DNA from: an uncultured Megamonas sp.
Lineage (GTDB): Bacteria; Bacillota; Negativicutes; Selenomonadales; Selenomonadaceae
Assembly (NCBI GenBank): GCA_900554895.1
Contig: USIX01000021.1
Coordinates: forward strand, 1 to 20,162
Length of the DNA stretch: 20,162 nucleotides
Direction of reading: 5' to 3'
Under the pieces are notes generated by a model. It did not search any database, was not told where the DNA came from, and worked only from the letters and a program-made list of their open reading frames with translations. Positions 14,788-20,162 of the stretch are shown piece by piece; position 1 is the stretch's first letter; each line of letters opens with the position of its first letter. Made by a program: the position numbers and the translations under genes.

Positions 14788-15642
14788 ATGGAAAAACGAG
14801 AAGCAGGTGTATTATGGAAAGAAAATATGTATTTCCGTTCAGCCGATTTATTTACAAAAGAAAATCTGCTCTATATTTTATGGGGCTCGGTTTATCTTGT
14901 GGATAAACCGTATGAAGTTAAACGCAATTACATGGATGCCTACATGCTGCAGTACATTTTAGAAGGAGAACTGCATTTTGAACTGCGCGGCAGAGAATTT
15001 ACGGCAAAAACGAATGAACTCGTCATTTTAAACTGCAAGGAAAGCAATCACTACTGGGCCGATAAACCTGCCAAAGTAAAATGGTTTCATTTTAACGGCA
15101 AGACAGCGAAAAATATCATCGAGTATATTTATAAAAATAACGGCAGCGGCTACTTTTCCGGCACATATGCCAAAAAAGCGGAACCGTTCATAAATAATAT
15201 ATTTGAACTTTTACGCGATAAAAACAGCAGTGATTTTGAACTTTCGCATAATATTTACAGTATCTTATGCGAACTTGCCGCACCACCGCCTCTTAAAGTA
15301 TCTCCGGCAGAAGACATTATAAAAAAAGCAGAAAAATATATGCGAGAAAATTATATGCAGCCGATATCCGTAAAGGAAGTAGCAGAATATACGGGGCTCA
15401 GTCTGTTTTATTTTACACGTCTGTTCAAAAAACTGATGCGTATATCGCCACATTTGTATTTGACCAATCTTCGGCTGGACAATGCTAAAAATCTTTTGAC
15501 GCACACATACTACAGCGTTGAGGAAATAGCCGGCAAATCCGGTTTTCAGAGTTCATCGCATTTTATCCGCGCATTTAAAAAATCAACTTCGCTTACACCG
15601 AATAATTTCCGTAAATATTTTAGCGACAACAGTAAATACTAA
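14788..15642 (+). CDS. AraC-family transcriptional regulator, probable inositol regulator
   Basis: A 284-residue protein. The N-terminal AraC-binding cupin-like domain (about 20-130) includes YMLQYILEGELHFELRG. The C-terminal 100 residues hold the two helix-turn-helix units: ISVKEVAEYTGLSLFYFTRLFKK, then YSVEEIAGKSGFQSSSHFIRAFKK, ending LTPNNFRKYF. A GTG at 14773 extends the frame by five residues, but the Shine-Dalgarno AAGGGTGA (14776-14783) lies after it. The ATG at 14788 is seven bases beyond the GGG and is chosen. It sits between divergent iolE and co-oriented iolG, which makes it the likely activator of both. The inducer (inositol or inosose) is inferred from context only. Confidence 0.9.
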   Translation: MEKREAGVLWKENMYFRSADLFTKENLLYILWGSVYLVDKPYEVKRNYMDAYMLQYILEGELHFELRGREFTAKTNELVILNCKESNHYWADKPAKVKWFHFNGKTAKNIIEYIYKNNGSGYFSGTYAKKAEPFINNIFELLRDKNSSDFELSHNIYSILCELAAPPPLKVSPAEDIIKKAEKYMRENYMQPISVKEVAEYTGLSLFYFTRLFKKLMRISPHLYLTNLRLDNAKNLLTHTYYSVEEIAGKSGFQSSSHFIRAFKKSTSLTPNNFRKYFSDNSKY

Positions 15643-15655
15643 TCAATGCAGCTAA

Positions 15656-15719
15656 TTGCCAATTAATATACTTTTTTTGCTTTCATAAAAGAGAGCAAAA
15701 AATGTGCATTAATTGGCAA
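15656..15719. repeat. Long inverted repeat (64 bases) between araC and iolG
   Basis: TTGCCAATTAAT (15656-15667) and ATTAATTGGCAA (15708-15719) are perfect complements. Inside them, TTTTTTGC (15673-15680) pairs with GCAAAAAA (15695-15702). The whole makes a nearly continuous stem of about 25 pairs with two mismatches and a 14-base loop. No T-run follows on the plus strand, so a standard terminator is unlikely. The right arm ends nine bases before the iolG -35 box. Confidence 0.7.
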
Positions 15720-15728
15720 AGTTATTTA

Positions 15729-15757
15729 ATGACGAATAAAACGTTTCTTGATATTAT
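15729..15757 (+). promoter_or_regulatory. Extended -10 promoter of iolG
   Basis: ATGACG (15729-15734), a 17-base spacer and TATTAT (15752-15757) with an upstream TG (15749-15750) form an extended -10 promoter about 50 bases before the iolG start. The spacer contains the 8-base palindrome AAACGTTT (15739-15746). Confidence 0.45.
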
Positions 15758-15807
15758 GAATTTAACAAAAATTAAGAGATGGTTTTTATTCTGGGAGGAA
15801 TTTTATT

Positions 15808-16827
15808 ATGAAAAAAGTAAAAGTTGGTATTGCTGGTCTCGGTCGTTTAGGTAAAGAACATGCTAAAAATCTGGCATTTAAAATAGCCAATGCTGAACTC
15901 ACTGCTGCCTGCTCTATTGTACCGGCAGAACTCGAATTTGCCAAAAATGAACTGGGTGTAACGGATGTTTATACCGATTACAATGAAATGCTCGCTAAAG
16001 CCGATATTGACGCTGTAGCAATCGTTACGACAAGCAGTCAGCACTGCTGGCAGATTGCAGCGGCTCTTGACGCCGGCAAACACGTATTTTCCGACAAACC
16101 GCTCGGCGTTACAATTGAAGAGTGCAAACTGGCGGAAGCTGCCGTAGAACGCCATCCGGAACTCACTTTCTTCTTAGGCTTCATGCGCCGTTTTGATCCT
16201 TCCTATGCTTACGCTATGGAAAAAATTAAAGCAGGCTTAATCGGTAAACCTTATATGGTAAAAGCTACCGGTATCGACCCGGAAGCACTTGTTCAGGGCG
16301 CAATCAAATTTGCACCTACTTCTGGCGGTATTTTCATCGATATGGCTATTCATGATATCGACCTCATGCGCTGGTTCTTAGGTTCTGACCCTGTGGAAGT
16401 ATACGCAACGGGAGCAACATTCAAACATCCTGAATTTAAAGAATGCGGCGATGACGAAACAGGTGTTGCCATGTACAAATGCGCCAACGGTTCCATCGGT
16501 TTCGTACATGTAGGCCGTACTGCGCCATACGGTTACCATGTAGAAACAGAAGTTGTCGGCACAGAAGGTACTCTTCGCATCAGCCCTGTTCCAGAAAAGA
16601 ATTTGTGCATGATTTATGATAAAAACGGTGCCGTTAAAGAATGCGTAAGCGGTTTTCCTGAAAGATTTGCTGATGCTTACCGCTTAGAAATGGAATATTT
16701 CATTGACTGCGTACAAAAAGGTGTTAAACCGGAAGTAACAGTTTATGACGGTACAAAATCCACACAAATTGCTTTTGCCACTACGGAAGCTTACAAAAAA
16801 GGCGGCATCTTAAAAATCGAATATTAA
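15808..16827 (+). CDS. iolG: Gfo/Idh/MocA oxidoreductase, probable inositol 2-dehydrogenase
   Basis: IolG-type enzymes oxidise myo-inositol (or scyllo-inositol) to the 2-keto form with NAD+. The 339-residue protein starts with a Rossmann fold (VGIAGLGRLGKEH, 6-18). It has the DKP motif with catalytic K97 (SDKPLGV) and the signature GGIFIDMAIHDIDLMRWFLG, in which D178 and H182 complete the catalytic triad of the family. The segment YGYHVETEVVGTEGTLRI is also typical. The substrate is assigned from the neighbouring iolE; a related polyol or sugar dehydrogenase cannot be excluded. The ATG follows GGGAGGA (15793-15799) by eight bases. It has its own promoter and ends at a strong hairpin. Confidence 0.78.
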   Translation: MKKVKVGIAGLGRLGKEHAKNLAFKIANAELTAACSIVPAELEFAKNELGVTDVYTDYNEMLAKADIDAVAIVTTSSQHCWQIAAALDAGKHVFSDKPLGVTIEECKLAEAAVERHPELTFFLGFMRRFDPSYAYAMEKIKAGLIGKPYMVKATGIDPEALVQGAIKFAPTSGGIFIDMAIHDIDLMRWFLGSDPVEVYATGATFKHPEFKECGDDETGVAMYKCANGSIGFVHVGRTAPYGYHVETEVVGTEGTLRISPVPEKNLCMIYDKNGAVKECVSGFPERFADAYRLEMEYFIDCVQKGVKPEVTVYDGTKSTQIAFATTEAYKKGGILKIEY

Positions 16828-16873
16828 TAAACATATTTTGTTTTTTATAAATTTAGAGAGAAGATATATGATA

Positions 16874-16909
16874 AAAAGGGCAATACTTCAAAAGGAGTAT
16901 TGCCCTTTT
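16874..16909 (+). terminator. Intrinsic terminator after iolG
   Basis: AAAAGGGCAATACT (16874-16887) pairs perfectly with AGTATTGCCCTTTT (16896-16909). A further T-G and C-G pair closes an AAAA loop. The tail reads TTTTCGTTT. It separates iolG from the cysteine desulfidase operon, and the A-run on the other side makes weak reverse function possible. Confidence 0.85.
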
Positions 16910-17008
16910 CGTTTGGCAGAGGCAGTATTTATTTTCTTCTCAGTGTGTACATTTTAATATGATTTGTTTATATTTTTATAGTTTTCACTTATTTTTTTTT
17001 GGGCGGTA

Positions 17009-17017
17009 TGTTATACT
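17009..17017 (+). promoter_or_regulatory. Extended -10 promoter of the cyuA operon
   Basis: TG-T-TATACT (17009-17017) is a good extended -10 element, about 37 bases before the ATG. No clear -35 box is present; an A-T-rich stretch with nine consecutive T lies in that position. Confidence 0.45.
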
Positions 17018-17053
17018 TTTAATAGTTAGAAAATAAAGAGGAGAGCGAATACT

Positions 17054-18340
17054 ATGCGACAGGAAATTTATGAAAATTACATTAATATTTTAAAAGAACA
17101 GCTTGTTCCGGCCCTGGGCTGTACAGAGCCGATAGCCATCGCCTATGCCGGAGCTAAAGCACGCGAGATACTAGGTGAATTTCCGCAGAAAGTAGCCGTA
17201 AAATGCAGCGGAAACATGATTAAAAACGTAAAAGGCGTTACAGTACCGAATTCCGGTGATTTAAAAGGTATTGATACGGCGGCCCTTCTTGGAATTATCG
17301 GCGGCAAAGCCGATATGGAGCTGGAAGTTCTGGAAAGTGTCACGGATGAAGACAGAGCCTATCTGCGTGAACTTTTGCCAAAAAATATCTGCACCTGTGA
17401 TTTAGTACCGGATACGGACAATCTGTATATTGACATTACAGTATGGGGCGAAAAACACAGTGCACAGGTAATAATTTCCACATATCATACGAATATCGTT
17501 AAAATCGTCAAAGACGACACAGTAATTCTTGATAAGGAAAACCAAATCAACCATCTGGAAAATACGCCGCCTGCGGATAAAGCTCTGCTGAACGTAAAAG
17601 ATATCATCGAATTTGCCGATACGGTAAATCTAGAAGATATTAAGCCGATTTTGGAAAGACAGATAAAATGCAATATGGCAATAGCTAAAGAAGGTATGAA
17701 GAATAATTACGAAGCCAACGTAGGACGCAATCTGCTCGCACTGTACGGCGACAGTCTGCCGATAAGAGCAAGAGCCATGGCCGCGGCAGCTTCAGAAGCG
17801 CGAATGAGCGGCTGTTCACTTCCTGTTGTCATCAATTCAGGCAGCGGTAATCAGGGAATAACGACCTGCGTTCCGCTTGTAATATATGCACAGCATTACA
17901 ATATTCCGGAGGAAAAAATGTATCGCGCTCTGGCACTTAGCAATCTTCTGGCAATTCATCAGAAGAAATACATCGGCAACCTGTCTGCTTTCTGCGGTGC
18001 TGTAAGTGCTTCATATGCCTGCGGCACGGCTATAACATATATGCTTGGCGGAAACTATGCGCAAATTTCTTCTACTATAATCAATACATTGGGTAATACA
18101 TGTGGTATAATATGTGACGGTGCCAAACCTTCCTGCGCAGCTAAGATATCCTCCTCGCTCGATGCGGCACTTTTAGCACATACTATGAGTATGAAAGGCG
18201 AAGGCTTCCAAGCGGGCGAAGGTCTTGTTAAAGACGACCTGGAAAAAACAATCCGTGCTGTAGGTCATATCGGTAAGGTCGGCATGAAATCAACGGACGT
18301 TGAAGTTTTAAATATAATGATAGATAAAGTCTGTCCGTGA
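17054..18340 (+). CDS. cyuA: L-cysteine desulfidase family protein (CyuA/UPF0597)
   Basis: Members of this iron-sulfur family split L-cysteine into pyruvate, ammonia and sulfide, and are related to the alpha part of Fe-S serine dehydratases. The 428-residue protein has the conserved N-terminal ALGCTEPIAIAYA with C23, the CSGNMIKNVKGVTVPN segment, INSGSGNQGITT in the middle and, near the end, C350-GII-C354-DGAKPS-C361, which together with another cysteine probably holds the [4Fe-4S] cluster. The ATG follows GAGGAG (17038-17043) by ten bases. It lies 30 bases before an MFS transporter gene, with which it is probably co-transcribed. Activity on serine or another amino acid remains possible. Confidence 0.88.
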   Translation: MRQEIYENYINILKEQLVPALGCTEPIAIAYAGAKAREILGEFPQKVAVKCSGNMIKNVKGVTVPNSGDLKGIDTAALLGIIGGKADMELEVLESVTDEDRAYLRELLPKNICTCDLVPDTDNLYIDITVWGEKHSAQVIISTYHTNIVKIVKDDTVILDKENQINHLENTPPADKALLNVKDIIEFADTVNLEDIKPILERQIKCNMAIAKEGMKNNYEANVGRNLLALYGDSLPIRARAMAAAASEARMSGCSLPVVINSGSGNQGITTCVPLVIYAQHYNIPEEKMYRALALSNLLAIHQKKYIGNLSAFCGAVSASYACGTAITYMLGGNYAQISSTIINTLGNTCGIICDGAKPSCAAKISSSLDAALLAHTMSMKGEGFQAGEGLVKDDLEKTIRAVGHIGKVGMKSTDVEVLNIMIDKVCP

Positions 18341-18370
18341 TAAATTTTTCACAATAAAGAGGTTTTTTCA

Positions 18371-19573
18371 GTGGCTAGATTAATCGACAAAGGTACAAAA
18401 GAGTATAAACTGGCTCTTGTCATGATGTTTTTCGGCAGTTTGGCGGCATTCGGAGCGGAATACTGTCTGCAGCCGGTTATCCCGATTTTGGCAGCGGATT
18501 TTAATCTGTCGCCGACAACGGCAAGCCTGTCAATGTCGTTCGGGACAATCGGAATGGCATTTTCCATGCTGCTGATTGCCAGTATATCCAAATATCTGGA
18601 ACGCAAAAAAGTTATGGTAATAGCTCTCGGTGTATCGGCGTTGATTATTCTGGCCATTTCCGTTATGCAGCAGTTTACGCTTATACTGCTTTTGCGCTTT
18701 GTACAGGGAATACTGCTGGCAGGTTTTCCGTCACTGGCCGTTGCCTATATCAATGAAGAATTCAATCCGAAAATTATAGGCACAGCTATCGGCGTTTACG
18801 TGGCGGCAACACCGCTCGGCGGTCTGGTCGGCAGAATACTGACAAGTACACTCACGGATTTTGCTTCCTGGCGCGTCGGTCTGATGATTTGCGGTATATT
18901 GTATTTATTGAGTGCCGTCATGATGTGGTTTTTCCTGCCGCCGTCCTTAAACAAAAAAATCGAACACGGCAGAATTCATATTGCATGGCGGGATTTTTTA
19001 GCTCTGCTAAAAAACAAGAAGGTAATTATGATTTACTGCATCGCTTTTTGTGTAATGGGATGTTTCGTATGTACGTATAATTTTATTTCATATGTTTTAA
19101 TGAATGAACCGTACAACTTGAGTCAAACATTAATCGGTTTTATTTTCGTAATTTATCTGGTCGGCTCCATAAGTTCCGCCGTCATGGGAACGTTATCCGA
19201 TCATTACGGACACGGTATCATAATTATGATTTCCATGGTTATTCAGCTTGCAGGCATCATAATCACCGGTTTTTCCCCGCTTATCGTAAAAATCCTCGGT
19301 CTCGCCGTTTTCACTTACGGATTTTTCGGTGTTCATTCCAATGCCTGCGCCTGGGCGCCACAAAGCTGCCAAAACGATAAAGCACAGGTATCGGCGATGT
19401 ACATGCTGTTTTATTATATAGGAGCAAGTGCTTTCGGCACTATCGGCGGTATTTTCCTCAGTGATTACGGCTGGAACGGCATTGTCGTATTTGAAAGCAT
19501 TATTTTAATTGTAGCTTTCATCATTTCTGTAGTATTATATTATATGGGGAAAAATAAAGAAATTATAAACTAG
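18371..19573 (+). CDS. MFS transporter (YnfM-like)
   Basis: A 400-residue major facilitator protein with about twelve membrane helices. It has the helix 2-3 loop SISKYLERKKVMVIAL, LLRFVQGILLAGFPSLAVAY for helix 4 and GVYVAATPLGGLVGRI for helix 5, which fits the YnfM/drug-H+ antiporter branch. The second half contains the matching loop GTLSDHYGHG. It starts at a GTG (18371) eight bases after AAAGAGG (18356-18362). It follows the cysteine desulfidase gene by 30 bases, so transport of an amino acid or a related compound is possible. The substrate cannot be read from the sequence. Confidence 0.9.
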   Translation: MARLIDKGTKEYKLALVMMFFGSLAAFGAEYCLQPVIPILAADFNLSPTTASLSMSFGTIGMAFSMLLIASISKYLERKKVMVIALGVSALIILAISVMQQFTLILLLRFVQGILLAGFPSLAVAYINEEFNPKIIGTAIGVYVAATPLGGLVGRILTSTLTDFASWRVGLMICGILYLLSAVMMWFFLPPSLNKKIEHGRIHIAWRDFLALLKNKKVIMIYCIAFCVMGCFVCTYNFISYVLMNEPYNLSQTLIGFIFVIYLVGSISSAVMGTLSDHYGHGIIIMISMVIQLAGIIITGFSPLIVKILGLAVFTYGFFGVHSNACAWAPQSCQNDKAQVSAMYMLFYYIGASAFGTIGGIFLSDYGWNGIVVFESIILIVAFIISVVLYYMGKNKEIIN

Positions 19574-19585
19574 GATGTGTTCAAT

Positions 19586-20158
19586 TTGGCTCGTAGACAA
19601 GATTATATTGCCTTTGTGGACCGTGAGCCGTCTGTAATATTTTTCGACATGGAAATGACCGGCGGAAATACCAGATACGATGAAATCCTGCAATTCAGCA
19701 TTATTGATTTGTATAAAGGCGTCGTATTCAACGAATATATCAAACCGCGAAAATGCAAATCATGGAAAGACACAGAAAATATCCACCATATAACACCGCA
19801 AATGGTGGAAAACTGTTTTACAATAAGCGCTTTTCGCAATGAAATCAAAAATATTTTCAAAAGAGCAGACATGGTCGTAGGTTACGGTATAGAAAACGAT
19901 TTAAAGTTCATGCAAAAAGACCGCATCTATGTCGGCAAACAAACGGTACTTTACGATTTGCAAAAATCCTTTGCCAGAATTTACAGCAACAGTAATAATA
20001 TGCCCAGCCTGAAATCATGTGCAAATTACTGCCGCTGCCCTGATTTCGGTGAAATTCACAACAGTCTGACCGATGTATATATTACAGTATACTGTTTTAT
20101 CACCATGTGTTTCAAATATAAGAGTTCCACCTTGCTTCAAACTCTTGAAACAAAATGA
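19586..20158 (+). CDS. DEDDh 3'-5' exonuclease (DnaQ-like)
   Basis: A small (190-residue) exonuclease domain protein with all DEDDh residues visible. IFFDMEMTGG supplies the first D and E, HHITPQMV is the usual following segment, VVGYGIENDLKFM gives the second D, and HNSLTDVYIT gives the H and final D with the normal H-x4-D spacing. Such proteins degrade single-stranded DNA or RNA ends, and the cellular role here is unknown. A GTG at 19577 extends the frame by three residues but is only one base after AGGA. The TTG at 19586, ten bases after AGGA (19572-19575), is preferred and gives MARRQDYIAFV. It is the third gene after cyuA and MFS, and its site overlaps the MFS stop. It ends four bases before the window edge. 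Confidence 0.85.
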   Translation: MARRQDYIAFVDREPSVIFFDMEMTGGNTRYDEILQFSIIDLYKGVVFNEYIKPRKCKSWKDTENIHHITPQMVENCFTISAFRNEIKNIFKRADMVVGYGIENDLKFMQKDRIYVGKQTVLYDLQKSFARIYSNSNNMPSLKSCANYCRCPDFGEIHNSLTDVYITVYCFITMCFKYKSSTLLQTLETK

Positions 20159-20162
20159 AACT

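Noticed and set aside
15736..15750. Catabolite-repression (cre) site around AAACGTTT upstream of iolG
   Set aside because: Compared with the cre consensus it has at least three mismatches, including the conserved TG; only the short palindrome remains.
1..20162. CRISPR arrays, insertion sequences, prophage genes, tRNA or rRNA genes
   Set aside because: No regular spaced repeats, transposase or phage-like protein, or cloverleaf/rRNA motif was seen on reading both strands.

Overview
The window reads as chromosomal DNA of a low- to medium-GC Firmicute. The closest fit I can suggest is the Negativicutes (Selenomonadaceae, Megamonas-like). This rests on gene content and order (DUF512 radical-SAM protein - der - plsY, then an ACT protein - hom - thrB), on Bacillus-type ribosome-binding sites and A-T-rich sigma-A-like promoters, and on Gram-negative-flavoured genes such as an E. 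coli-type Cca. The taxon is inference; no rRNA or marker gene confirms it. I see no tRNA, rRNA, IS element, prophage or CRISPR array.

Left part (1-7522, + strand). A housekeeping run of DUF512 protein, der and plsY is packed tightly. A clear promoter then starts the threonine operon: an ACT-domain regulatory protein, homoserine dehydrogenase and homoserine kinase, closed by a hairpin. Next comes a tRNA nucleotidyltransferase of the HD-domain E. coli type.

Middle part (7523-13611). A minus-strand EamA/DMT transporter appears to carry a one-base frameshift in its first membrane segment. It is divergent from an overlapping ppx-ppk pair (polyphosphate breakdown and synthesis), which ends in a strong two-way terminator. 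Then follows a little-known block: two very small membrane proteins on the minus strand, a divergent AraC-type regulator with direct repeats in its leader, and a third small membrane protein converging on it. Two of the three small proteins are paralogues that flank the regulator.

Right part (13612-20162). A split inositol island consists of iolE (minus), a divergent AraC regulator (plus) and an iolG-like dehydrogenase (plus), with several dyads in the intergenic DNA, including a long stem-loop just before the iolG promoter. After a terminator, a probable operon encodes a CyuA-type L-cysteine desulfidase, an MFS transporter and a small DEDDh 3'-5' exonuclease that ends 4 bases before the window edge.

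Several starts are reset from the longest reading frame because the longer start codon lies inside the Shine-Dalgarno sequence (der, hom, ppx, both araC genes, two small membrane genes, the exonuclease). No gene-free stretch exceeds 300 bases; the longest, 14512-14787, holds the iolE/araC regulatory region. I found no complete, plainly new system. The best candidates for something undescribed are the small-membrane-protein/AraC block and the inositol regulatory region.
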